Assembly (NCBI GenBank): GCA_016801845.1
Contig: CM028917.1
Coordinates: 4,781,501 to 4,845,500, forward strand
Source: Polydactylus sextarius
Lineage: Eukaryota; Chordata; Actinopteri; Polynemidae
Length of the DNA stretch: 64,000 nucleotides
Reading direction: 5' to 3'
How positions within the stretch are numbered: position 1 is the first letter of the stretch; each line of letters begins with the position of its first letter. The notes beneath the pieces were generated by a model. It saw nothing but the letters and a program-made list of their open reading frames with translations. It ran no database searches and had not been told where the DNA came from. Shown one piece after another: positions 52,641 to 62,414 of the stretch. The translations under genes and the position numbers were made by a program.

Positions 52641-54099
52641 CTCTGGCCTCTGCTGCTCCTGCCCACTCATTTCCGTCAGACATTCCCAGTGAAGATGCAC
52701 TTGTTGTGCTGGGACCTGGTCCAGCATGAGCCCCTGACTCTCCCTGTAGTGATTGCCCCCCCCCCATTTCAATGAACTAGTACACTTGTTTCTGTTGTTG
52801 ACGTGTATGTAAATATGTGCCAGTGGATTATTTTACTGCTTTCTGAGACATTCCCATCATGCTGGTTTAGAAGGCCTGTTTTTGTGTGACCCCAGCCACC
52901 TGAGGAGAAGGAAGGCACAGAGTGGACCCTGTGTAGGTGACAGGTACAGGGATGAGACCTGTCCCTCAGCGCCAGGTGTCTCTGAGAAGCTGGGGAAGCA
53001 TCTATGAGCTGCTGAAGTTCACCACCTCTCATACGGAGTGGCTGCTTCCCTCAGCTTCAGCCTGGGACTGTAGAGCAGGTGGACTCCACCCCAGAGGATG
53101 ATGCTGCTGGCTCAGGCTGCTGCACCAGAGTCTACATTGACGCCTGTGCTCATCCTCAGTTATGATCAGAGCAAACACCATATTCACAGCTCTGTAGTCG
53201 GGCAGTAAAGATTTGTACAGACACTGCAGGAGCTGAACTCTGTACAACAGAGACCACTGCTACACACACACAGTCATATTTCTGCCTCCAGCCAAGTGTA
53301 TAGAGAAGAGATCTATGGCATGCACACAACGTCCAGCAGCCTCAGTCAGACTGACACGTCCAGCTGTGGAGCTCCTCCTGCACGTCCTGTCACGCACAAG
53401 TACTGATGCTGTGGGAGAGGACAGGATGTCAGACACCCACACGTCCAGCTACAGGGACTCAGTGTACAGTGTGTGTGAATGTGAGTGTGGCTGTAAGCAG
53501 GTATTAAAAAAAAGCCTGAAGACATTTCTAATACATGGTCACATGACATTCTGTGGCTGCACAGCGATCACAGGACATCGAACTTTGTAGTGGAAACGTA
53601 GTCATTTTGTCATCCTGTGAGTGTGTATGTGAGTTGTGTGTGTCTATGCAGTATCCACTAGCTAATGCAGCCTCATGTATCGGTGTTAAGAACCTGTCCA
53701 ATACCTATGTTAGAAAATGTGAAAGTAAAACTATGCCATATATCCAACAGGACGCCTCCTGTCATTTGTCTCAACACATGAGGTCGACATGACCAGCAGT
53801 GAAACTTTAACTGTTTGTTGACAAAAGTCAGACCTGTTCAGTTCAAGGGGACGGGCTCTGCCTTATACTCTCACATCACTTAACAATATCAATGAAGATC
53901 GTTGTCACCTGCAGCCTCTGACTGCAGCCTCAAGCACAAATGTGCCGATGGTCATCACCACAGAATGAACCAACATACCACTGCTGCTGTGCAGACACAC
54001 TGAGCAACTGCTGCTTCCACCCTACACACAGCAATCAAGCTCCACAAGGCTGAGCTGGAACAGTTTCATGTCAACTTGGAAATAATTGTAAAGGTAGGT
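52641..54099. other. Intergenic DNA between AP2A1 and the tRNA array
   Basis: No gene is supported. Minus-strand frames at 53029-53247 and 53260-53442 (for example YRVQLLQCLYKSLLPDYRAV) have a protein-like look and could be an old retroelement or pseudogene piece, but I cannot assign them. Confidence 0.4.
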
Positions 54100-54259
54100 T
54101 AGGAAGTTCTTCCTGTTAAAAGGGAGTTTTTCCTCCATTGTCGCCAAGCACTTGCTCATTGTGGAAATGTTGGTTTCTCTATGCAAAGTGCCTTGAGATA
54201 AATGTTTTTATGATCTGGCGCTATATAAATAAAACCCAATTGAATTGAATTGAATTGAA
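54100..54259 (+). repeat. Interspersed repeat, plus orientation
   Basis: It runs from AGGAAGTTCTTCCTGTTAAA to AAGTGCCTTGAGATAAATG, then CTATATAAATAAA, and ends in four TTGAA units. A reverse-complement copy is at 60449-60602. It is a common fish repeat tail; the family is not assigned. Confidence 0.75.
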
Positions 54260-54327
54260 TATATTTGCTGTTGCAAGTTGTTACATCTTGCTGTCATCTT
54301 AACTAATGTGTGACATATTTCATTAAT

Positions 54328-54740
54328 AATAAAAATAAAATTAAATTAAATATCCAGATTTTTTAACCAAATAACATTAACATTTAGCTTAACTGGATGG
54401 CCTCATTCTCAGATCAAAATTTAACCTAAAGAAGGACTTCACACACTATAGTCAATATTTACAAAACTGAAAAGTAGTCTTATTTTTGGAGTCTTATGCT
54501 TTATGTAGGGGTCTGTCAGACACAGGTCATTTGTCTCCAGTTTGTCACATGCAAAGAACGTGGTCACTCACTGTGCTTTGATGCTGCTCCTTCAAGGTCT
54601 TACTGGTCTCTGACTTTAGGATGCCTTCAGTGTAGATACTGAAACCTGACACTACTCTGTGAACCTATGACCTGGGTCATTTGCATACTACCACAATGAT
54701 TGGATGTTTACTAAGGGCTGAGGGGAGGTGTGTGTGTTTT
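54328..54740. repeat. Duplicated segment, copy 1 (partner 61012-61416)
   Basis: The stretch from AATAATAAAAATAAA through GGATGGCCTCATTCTCAGAT, CAGACACAGGTCATTTGTCTC and GAAACCTGACACTACTCTGTG recurs in the same orientation at 61012-61416 with few differences. The two copies flank most of the tRNA array. Confidence 0.85.
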
Positions 54741-54950
54741 TGTGTGTGTTAGAGTCTGCAGACATAGACACAGACATGAGGAAGGATCTGATATGTGTTT
54801 TATAGTGAGTGTTTTATAACAAAAATGATAAAAGTCTAGAATCTGTAAAGACAAACAAATCCTTAAATGCACCACATTACTAAATATCATATGTTCTCAG
54901 CAGTTCAATTCTACCCACTTAAACCACCTATTATTCATTCTCTCTGTAGC

Positions 54951-54962
54951 CAAATTTCAACA

Positions 54963-54994
<32 letters not shown>

Positions 54995-55006
54995 TGTTGA
55001 AATTTG
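54951..55006. repeat. Perfect palindrome with a TA-repeat core
   Basis: CAAATTTCAACAG on the left is mirrored by CTGTTGAAATTTG on the right, with about 15 TA units between. The whole 56-bp block is self-complementary and can form one long hairpin. Confidence 0.95.
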
Positions 55007-55033
55007 TTACATCTTGCTGTCATGTTAACTATT

Positions 55034-55163
55034 GTGTGACATATTTCATTAATAATAAAAATACAATAAACACATAAAATAAAATATCCTTCATCCAGAT
55101 ATTTTTTAACCAATAATATAACATTTACTTCTGCATTTACTAATACTTCTGCAGAAGCGCAGA

Positions 55164-55207
<44 letters not shown>

Positions 55208-55368
55208 GATATATATATATATATATATAATTTATATATATATATATATTATTCTGAGAATGAGGCCATAGTTCTAAATGTTATATTATTGGTTAAAAAA
55301 TATCTGGATGAAGGATATTTTATTTTATGTGTTTATTGTATTTTTATTATTAATGAAATATATCACAC
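55034..55368. repeat. 94-bp inverted repeat around a TA-rich spacer
   Basis: The left arm 55034-55127 and right arm 55275-55368 are reverse complements with one mismatch that I can see. The 147-bp spacer contains (TA)n at about 55167-55204 and further TA runs. Confidence 0.9.
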
Positions 55369-55382
55369 AACACACACAATAT

Positions 55383-55419
55383 CAACAACTCAGTGATCCC
55401 AGTGATCACTGAGTTGTTG
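55383..55419. repeat. 16-bp palindrome at the left edge of the tRNA array
   Basis: CAACAACTCAGTGATC at 55383-55398 is the reverse complement of GATCACTGAGTTGTTG at 55404-55419. The second arm is the start of the flank found ahead of the tRNA genes, so the array edge looks folded back. Confidence 0.85.
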
Positions 55420-55559
55420 AGGTCACTTGAATCTAGTTGTGGATGTGTGTTGCTCTATCTGATGCCATCAATATAAGCAAAATCAGAACCTTCAGCCTAT
55501 ATTACAATGAATCAGGGGGATGTTTGCATTTTTCTAAGACTTAAATCTCCATCATCTGT

Positions 55560-55642
55560 GGCTCGTTGGTCTAGGGGTATGATTCTCGCTTAGGGTGCGA
55601 GAGGTCCCGGGTTCAAGTCGGGTTCAAATCCCGGACGAGCCC
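55560..55642 (+). tRNA. tRNA-Pro(AGG) with an 11-nt duplication in the T arm
   Basis: The acceptor stem GGCTCGT/ACGAGCC and anticodon arm are intact (anticodon AGG at 55592-55594). The T-arm segment GGGTTCAAGTC is followed at once by GGGTTCAAATC, making 83 nt instead of 72. Using the second copy leaves a T stem of about four pairs plus a wobble and a variable region enlarged by 11 nt. It is either a damaged gene or an unusual long-variable-region form. Confidence 0.85.
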
Positions 55643-56072
55643 GTTGGCTTTAAATCTGTGTGTGACGACTGAAGTGGATCACCCCAGACACTCTCTGTCT
55701 CCTGCCAATGAAGGGAAAGATGATGCTGACTGCTGTCTGGATGAGTCAATCACAGTGTCCATAGGATCCAAAAAACAAAATGTCTGTGCTGCAAGCTGTT
55801 TATAAGGCACAGAAAAGTAGTCTTTGTTTGTATGTGCTCTAGAAGTTTTGTAATGGCTGCTAAAAGCTGGAGACAAGTAAGTTAGAGTGACAAGTAAGTC
55901 GTTGACACACCCAGTGATCACTGAGTCGTTGAGGTCACTTGAATCTAGTTGTGGATGTGTGTTGCTGTATCTGATGCCATCAATATAAGCAAAATCAGAA
56001 CCTTCAGCATATATTACGATGAATCAGCGGGGATGTTTGCATTTTTCTAAGACTTCAATCTCCATCGTCTGT

Positions 56073-56144
56073 GGCTCGTTGGTCTAGGGGTATGATTCTC
56101 GCTTAGGGTGCGAGAGGTCCCGGGTTCAAATCCCGGACGAGCCC
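56073..56144 (+). tRNA. tRNA-Pro(AGG)
   Basis: A 72-nt gene with perfect acceptor (GGCTCGT/ACGAGCC), anticodon (CTCGC/GCGAG, loop TTAGGGT) and T (CCGGG/CCCGG) stems. The anticodon is at 56105-56107. The B box GGTTCAAATCC is intact. As far as I recall, it is identical to the standard vertebrate gene. CCA is not encoded. Confidence 0.97.
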
Positions 56145-56571
56145 GTTGGCTTTAAATCTGTGTGTGATGATTGAAGTGAATCACCCCAGACACTCTCTTT
56201 CTCTCACCAATCAAGGAAAAGATGATGCTGTCTGGATGAGTCAATCAGTGACCATAGGATAGATAAAACAAAATGTCTGTACTGCATGCTGTTTCCAAGG
56301 CACAAAAAAGTAGTCTTTGATTGTATGTGCTCTAGAAGTTTTGTAATGGCTGCTAAAAGCTGGAGGGTGGTTTGAGTAACAAGTAAGTAGTTGACACACC
56401 CAGTGATCACTGAGTCATTGAGGTCACTTGAATCTAGGTTGTGGATGTGTGTTGCTGTATCTGATGCCATCAATATAAGTGAAATCAATACACATCACAA
56501 CCATCAGCATATATTATGATGAATCAGGGGGATGTTTGCATTTTTCTAAGACTTAGTTCACCGTCACCTGT

Positions 56572-56643
56572 GGCTTGTTGGTCTAGGGGTAGGATTCTTG
56601 CTTCGGGTGTGAGAGGTCCCGGGTTCAAATCCTGGACGAGCCC
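56572..56643 (+). tRNA. tRNA-Pro(CGG), diverged copy
   Basis: 72 nt with anticodon CGG at 56604-56606. Compared with its sister copies it has GGCTTGT in the acceptor stem (one G-U), TTCTTGC in the anticodon stem (an added G-U), a G in the D loop, and CCTGG in the T stem (one G-U). It still folds but is weakened, so it may be a pseudogene in progress. Confidence 0.8.
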
Positions 56644-56763
56644 TTAGATGCAATAGGTCAATGGTAACCACCAAGTGTCTGTATGATTTGATTGCCATGA
56701 GTTGTGAAAGTGTGTCAGAAAAAGATCCATTGGAGAGTCTCTTTACTGAAAAACAAACACCTA

Positions 56764-57935
56764 AGGCTTGTACTACGAAGCAGGATTTGTTCTTATCGCG
56801 GTAACTTCAGGTCTAACTCTGGGTTTTCCATCCTACAAAGGTGGTTCACTTCTTACCGGGCTACTTCTCCATGGTAACTTATGCTGAACGGCTAACCTGC
56901 TCCGGAGCAGGTTATGTTCCAGATCAGAGATCTGCACCTATAAAATCCCCGCCCTCCGACCAATCAATGCTCTTGAAAATTTCTCGTCCTTTTATTGAAG
57001 ATCTGTGGAACTCAGTGCCGGGATTGAGAGAGGGTCTATGAGAAGGACAAGGGTTTTTAGAGACCTGCAAAATTATTTATTGGAGCGCGTCACATATATC
57101 TGTGATCACCTCAAACCGCACATTGTCAGTGACACAGTGGAGCTGACTGTCCCTCAGACAGTAGCACTGCTGCATTATTGACTCCTACAATAATTAACTA
57201 GGATATTAAATAACTGTATTTTATTAATGACACATTGTACAAATGCAGCCTGTTTGAAGCTGCCAGGGTCCGACGACACACCCCCGTCCACCTTCATTAA
57301 CTGAGCTTGTCATCCTAAATCAGAGACTGATTGACACAATGAAACTGTAATTGGACTTATAAAATATGAAAATACTACTTAGAACTTTGAATCATATTAT
57401 TATATTTAGTTTTTATTGTTTTGTGCCACTACGGATGCAGCTTAACATAAATGTTAAAATTGTATCAGCCTATTCACCTTAAAAGCCTAGATTTCAGCGG
57501 TTCATTGATTTGATTTTAATTTAATTACAGTCAGTCACATCTACTCATCTCTGCGGGGCTGTGAACTTGCGCATTTACACAATTGGCGATCTTTTTCCAT
57601 TTGTCTCTTTGGTTTTTAGCAGCTGCCACAGTGTTGTTTTTTGCTTGGATTATCGGCCGGTATTCCTCATATTTTTGTAAAATGATTGTCTGCTCTTTGG
57701 CTGTGAAGTCGCCGCTCTGCCGGTTCTCGTTTTAATGTTTGTGATTGGTCATCTGCTGCAAACGCCGCCTCTGTTATGTGAATGCGCTCACATCTAGATT
57801 GGAAAAACCTGGGTTGACTAATCGAGTTGATAACAAGCTTCGTGGTACCGCTTAGCCAGACTGCGATTGTTAGGATTAGTGAAGCCAGATAACTGAAAGA
57901 GATGAAGAGTTGAACTTGCTTCGTAGTACAAGCCT
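56764..57935 (-). mobile_element. PIF/Harbinger-type non-autonomous transposon, copy 1
   Basis: The terminal inverted repeats are AGGCTTGTACTACGAAGCA and TGCTTCGTAGTACAAGCCT. Flanking CTA direct repeats lie at 56761-56763 and 57936-57938. On the minus strand, about 57790-57560, a frame reads FTAKEQTIILQKYEEYRPII, then AAAKNQRDKWKKIANCVNA. This resembles the Myb/SANT-like DNA-binding protein that accompanies PIF/Harbinger transposases. No transposase is present in the 1172 bp. It inserted downstream of a CGG-type tRNA unit; strand is given by the Myb-like frame. Confidence 0.75.
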
Positions 57936-58116
57936 CTAGTCATGAGACATGGGCGTACGACAACAAACACACATCCTCCTCCTGTGAAAAACCAACACCT
58001 TTGACTCAATGGAGATGTTTTGAGACCAAAGATTGCAGTGTCATACGTCATATGATACACTGCATGAAGAAAGCAGAGTGGCTAAACTAATGCACTGACA
58101 TTTTACATGATAAAAG

Positions 58117-58143
58117 TTGGAGGCTCAAATCCTGGACGAGCCC
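58117..58143 (+). pseudogene. 3' fragment of a tRNA-Pro gene
   Basis: After GTTGGAGGCTC, the sequence continues AAATCCTGGACGAGCCC, the last 17 bases of a tRNA-Pro, followed by the AGG-type downstream flank (GTGTGTGATGATTGAAGTGG). The 5' two thirds of the gene are gone. The same left-hand sequence occurs at 63220-63231 with a different continuation, so this is a recombination joint. Confidence 0.8.
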
Positions 58144-58553
58144 GTGTGTGATGATTGAAGTGGATCACCCCAGACACTATCTGTCTCCCGCAAATGAAGG
58201 GAAGGATGATGCTGACTGCTGTCTGGATGAGTCAATCACAGTGTTCGTAGGATAGAGTAAACAAAATGTCTGTACTTCACGCTGTTTATAAGACACAGAA
58301 AAGTAGTCTTTGATTGTATGTGCTCTAGAAGTTTTGTAATGGCTGTTAAAAGCTGGAGAGTGGTTAGAGTAACAAATAAGTCGTTGACACACCCAGTGAT
58401 CACTGAGTCGTTGAGGTCACTTGAATCTAGTTGTGGATGTGTGTTGCTGTATCTGATGCAATCAATATAAGCAAAATCAGAACCTTCAGCATATATTATG
58501 ATGAATCAGGAGGATGTTTGCATTTTTCTAAGACTTAGTACACTGTCACCTGT

Positions 58554-58625
58554 GGCTCGTTGGTCTAGGGGTATGATTCTCGCTTCGGGTGTGAGAGGTC
58601 CCGGGTTCAAATCCCGGACGAGCCC
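58554..58625 (+). tRNA. tRNA-Pro(CGG)
   Basis: 72 nt, anticodon CGG at 58586-58588, with intact acceptor, anticodon (one G-U) and T stems and an intact B box. As far as I recall, it equals the standard vertebrate gene. Confidence 0.96.
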
Positions 58626-58740
58626 TTTGATGCAATAGGTCAATGGGCACCACCAAGTGTCTGTATGATTTGATTGCCATGAGTTGCGAAAGTGTGTCAG
58701 AAAGAGATCCACGGCCTCTTTACTGAAATACAAACACCAC

Positions 58741-59889
58741 CTATACTATGAAGCAAGTTCAGCTCACCCAGGATCTCTTTCAGTTATCTGGCGTCACTAA
58801 CCCCAACAATCGCAGTCTGCGAACCACGAAGTACCACGAAGCTGGTTGTCAACCCAGGTTTTTCCAATCTAGATGTGAGCGCGTTCACATAAAAGAGGCG
58901 CCGTTTGCGACAGTTGTCCAATCACAAACATGGAAACGAGTACCGGCAGAGCGGCGACTTCACTAGAGCAAACCATAATTTTACAAAAATATGAGGAATG
59001 CTGGCCGATAATCCAGGCAAAAAGCAAAACGGCGCAGCTGCTAAAAACCAAAAAAAACAGCTAGTAAAATATCGCCGATTGTGTAAACGTGCAAGTTCAC
59101 AGCCCTACAGAGACGAGTAGATGTGACTGTAATTGAATTAAAATCAAATCAATGAACTGCTGAAATCTAGGCTGTTAAGGTGAATACGCTGATACAACTT
59201 TAACATTCGTGTTCAGCTGCACCCGTAGCGGCATAAAACAATACAAACTAAATATAATAATATGATTCAAAGTTCAAAGTAGTACTTTTATATCTTATAA
59301 GTCCAATTACAGTTTCATTGTGTCAATCAGTCTCTGATTTAGGACGACAAGCACAGTTAATGAAGGTGACGGGTGTGTCGTCGGACCCTGGCAGCTTCAA
59401 ACAGGAGCATTTGTACAATGTGTCAATAATAAAATACAGTTATTTAATATCCTAGTTAATTATTGTAGGAATCAATAACGCAGCAGTGCTACTGTCTGAG
59501 GGACAGTCAGCTCCACTGTGTCACTGACAACGTGCGGTTTGAGGAGATCACAGATATATGTAAGGCACTCCAATAAATAATCTTGCCGGTCTCTAAAAAC
59601 CCTGGTTTTCCTTAGAGACCCTCTCTCAATCCTGGCACCGAGCTCCACAGATCTTCAATAAAAGAATGAGAAATTTTCAAGAGCATTGATTGGTCGGAGG
59701 GCGGAGATTTTATAGGCGCAGATCTCTGATCTGGAACATAACCTGCTCCGGAGCAGGTTAGCTGTTCAGCATCAGTTACCATGGAGATGTAGCCCGGTAA
59801 GAAGTGAACCACCTTCGTAGGACGGAAAACCCAGAGTTAAACCTGAAGTTACTGTGATAAGAACATATCCTGCTTCGTAGTACAGGCCT
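58741..59889 (+). mobile_element. PIF/Harbinger-type non-autonomous transposon, copy 2 (opposite orientation)
   Basis: This is the reverse complement of copy 1. The right end TCCTGCTTCGTAGTACAGGCCT mirrors the left end of copy 1, and the left end TACTATGAAGCAAGTTC mirrors its right end but has lost the outermost bases. The shared frames reappear on the other strand (MVHFLPGYISMVT near 59812 minus; LEQTIILQKYEE near 58964 plus). The Myb-like frame has stops. The left flank is again CACCTA, but the right flank does not match that of copy 1. Confidence 0.75.
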
Positions 59890-60123
59890 CTGGTTCAGTG
59901 ATGACTAATCAGCAACAATCGAAGGTGCCAGACGAGTGCGACTCCTTTAATTGAAGAGCTTAAATGAACGTTTGAATGTCATGACATGAGCGATATTGAG
60001 CACATTCAAAATTTATTGACAGCGAAGCTTTTTTAGTGTATTCGGCTACTTCTTCGCTTTAGTTGCTTTCAGCGTGAATGTACAGTAAGTCACAGAACTT
60101 CGTACACTTACCTACTGCAGTTT

Positions 60124-60413
60124 TAACCTAACTCGCATGTGTGTGGTATTGTGGCAGAAACTGGGGCACCTGGAGGAAACCCACATGGCACGGCCAAGGA
60201 GATTATGCATCTCCTGCAACATAGTACTGGTTTTAAGTGTTTTTGTGTTTGTGTTTTTTGTATTTGGTGGTTTAAACTGGGTTGAGATTGTGTACAGCCA
60301 CAGTGATCCATTCCCAGGAAATTTAGAGTTTCAACTTAACCTAACCTGCATGTGTCTGGTACTGTGCGAGAAAACAGAGGACACAGAGAAAAACCACATG
60401 GTACAGTCAAGGA
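60124..60413. repeat. Two diverged copies of a fish interspersed repeat
   Basis: The motif AACCTAACTCGCATGTGTGTGG, then GCACCTGGAGGAAACCCACATGG (60126-60187) recurs as AACCTAACCTGCATGTGTCTGG, then AAAAACCACATGG (60338-60400). I recognise the GGAGGAAACCCACATG type as common in fish genomes. Confidence 0.6.
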
Positions 60414-60448
60414 GATCATACACAATCAGAGACAGTACCAAATTCAGT

Positions 60449-60602
60449 TGTTCAATTCAATTCAATTAAATTTTATTTATATAGCATCAGATCATAAAAA
60501 CATTTATCTCATGGCACTTTACATAGAGAAACCCAACATTTCCACAATGAGCAAGCGTTTGGCGACAATGGAGGAAAAACTCCCTTTTAACAGGAAGAAA
60601 CC
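60449..60602 (-). repeat. Interspersed repeat, minus orientation
   Basis: Reverse complement of the repeat at 54100-54259, starting with CAATTCAATTCAATT and ending near CTTTTAACAGGAAG. The two copies face each other across the tRNA array. Confidence 0.75.
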
Positions 60603-60823
60603 TCCAGCAGAACCAGACTCAGAGTGGACGGTCATCTGCCTCGACCGGCTGAGGTGAAATGAAGACAGAGAAAAGAGAAAGAGAAGAAACAGAGGAAAGG
60701 GAGGGGACGAGGACGGGGGAGAAAGAAAAGAGGGAGACCAGGAAGAGACAGTAGAGACCAGATGTTTACAAGTAATTGTTAAAGCAAAGTTATCATTACG
60801 ATTAATATTACAATGATAATATG

Positions 60824-60944
60824 AATTAAAACCGCAAGCCGTGTTTACGGGCCCTCGCACCCTGCGCTTTCACATGGGCACGCTACGCGGCCTATGCGAA
60901 TGCGCGGATGCTCGGGCCTGTAAACCCCGCTTGCGGTTTTAATT
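60824..60944. repeat. Inverted repeat, GC-rich stem-loop
   Basis: AATTAAAACCGCAAGC at 60824-60839 is exactly mirrored by GCTTGCGGTTTTAATT at 60929-60944, and pairing extends with mismatches through TTTACGGGCCC / CGGGCCTGTAAA. The loop is unusually rich in CG dinucleotides for this region. Confidence 0.85.
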
Positions 60945-61011
60945 TTTTATATATATATATATATACATACATATCCTAAGCGCAAACTCGAGGGCTCGTA
61001 AACTCGTATTA

Positions 61012-61416
61012 ATAATAAAAATAAAATAAACACATAAAATTAAATATCCTTCATCCAGATTTTTTTTAACCAGTAATATAACATTTAGCTTAACTGGATG
61101 GCCTCATTCTCAGATCAAATTTTAACCTAAAGAAGGACTTCACACACTATAGTCAATATTTACAAAACTGCTTATGCATGTCTGACAGACCCCTACATAA
61201 GGGGTCTGTCAGACACAGGTCATTTGTCTCCAGTTTGTCACATGCAAAGGATGTGGTCACTCACTGTGCTTTGCTGCTGCTCCTTCAAGGTCTTACTGGT
61301 CTCTGACTTTAGGATGCCTTCAGTGTAGATACTGAAACCTGACACTACTCTGTGAACCTATGACCTGGATCAATTGCATACTAGCCCAGTGATTAGTTGT
61401 TTACTGAGGACTGACA
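61012..61416. repeat. Duplicated segment, copy 2 (partner 54328-54740)
   Basis: Same orientation as copy 1, with the block GGGGTCTGTCAGACACAGG preceded by a short extra inverted piece (TGTCTGACAGACCCCTACAT). Confidence 0.85.
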
Positions 61417-61499
61417 GGTGTGTGTGTGTGTGTGTGTCAAAGTGCAGACAGACAGACATGGAAGTCTGAAGGATCTGATACTAAGTGTTTTTTCCTGCT

Positions 61500-62160
61500 A
61501 TCTGGTGAGCTTGTAAAAAGTTATTGTGGTGCCATTTCGCCATCGTATGAGATAGCCACAATTCCTTTGGCATATGTTGTCCGCACTGTCCTGCCATCAC
61601 GTATGCCAAATTTGAGATGAATTGGATAATCGGTTTTAGAGAAACTGATTAAGTGATCAAACGCAAACAAATGGCAATATCTCACTTCCTGTAGGGTGTA
61701 GCTAGGGTCACACAGCACAAAGTTGTTTGTCTACATCAGCTCTACCCATATACAAAGTTTCGTGTGTCTATTTCAAATGACACATCATTTATAGCACTTT
61801 GAACTTTTATCACAGTTAAAAAGCTACTAAACTTCAAGGTGTCGCCATTTCAACATAGAGCGAAAAATCAAAAATCCCCACACAAATTATCATCAGCAAC
61901 ATCTTGACATCACGTATGCCAAGTTTGACGGCAATCAGACGAACCGTCTAGGACCAGTACGTTAAATTCCATAAACGTCGACCCGCAAACAAACGCTAAT
62001 AGCTCACTTCCTGTTGGGCGTGGAAACAGACATGCTGCATGAAAGTTGTGCATCTTGATGAGCTCTACACACATACCAACTTTGGTGTGTCTACCTCAAA
62101 CTATGTGCCGACCACAAGCCTTTGTTTAGGTGCTCGGGCCCTAAAAAGTTTCCTTGCAGT
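61500..62160. repeat. Interspersed repeat with internally repeated phrases
   Basis: Similar phrases recur in order: CCATCACGTATGCCAAATTTGA and GACATCACGTATGCCAAGTTTGA, AATATCTCACTTCCTGT and AATAGCTCACTTCCTGT, then CTACATCAGCTCTACCCATA and GATGAGCTCTACACACATA. It ends GTGCTCGGGCCCTAAAAAG. It is non-coding. It is probably the body of the element whose GC-rich end is the stem-loop at 60824-60944. Confidence 0.6.
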
Positions 62161-62361
62161 CCTAAGTAACATGGAAAAAAGAAAGAATTATGAAAATTGA
62201 ATGAAAAAGGTCATTTCCCAAAACTGCGGGCGGCTCATATTTTGTCAATTTCTGATCCAAGCTTCATGAGTCGGTCAGTGAATGAAGGGAAAAGATGGAA
62301 AAACAAAAATTTGAATAACAAGGATACATCAAAATCTAAAAGAAAGATTAGTGTCACCTGT

Positions 62362-62414
62362 GGCTCATTGGTCTAGGGCTATGATTCTTCTGGGTTTAAA
62401 TTCCAGATGAGCCC
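62362..62414 (+). pseudogene. tRNA-Pro pseudogene lacking the anticodon arm
   Basis: The D side (GGCTCATTGGTCTAGGGCT) runs directly into a worn T arm (GGGTTTAAATTCCAG) and ATGAGCCC. About 19 nt, including the whole anticodon loop, are missing. The outer stem is still perfectly paired (GGCTCAT/ATGAGCC). The downstream flank is AGG-type. Confidence 0.9.

Noticed and set aside
52500..52775. Frames made of repeated TH or CV residues
   Set aside because: Produced only by the CA microsatellite.
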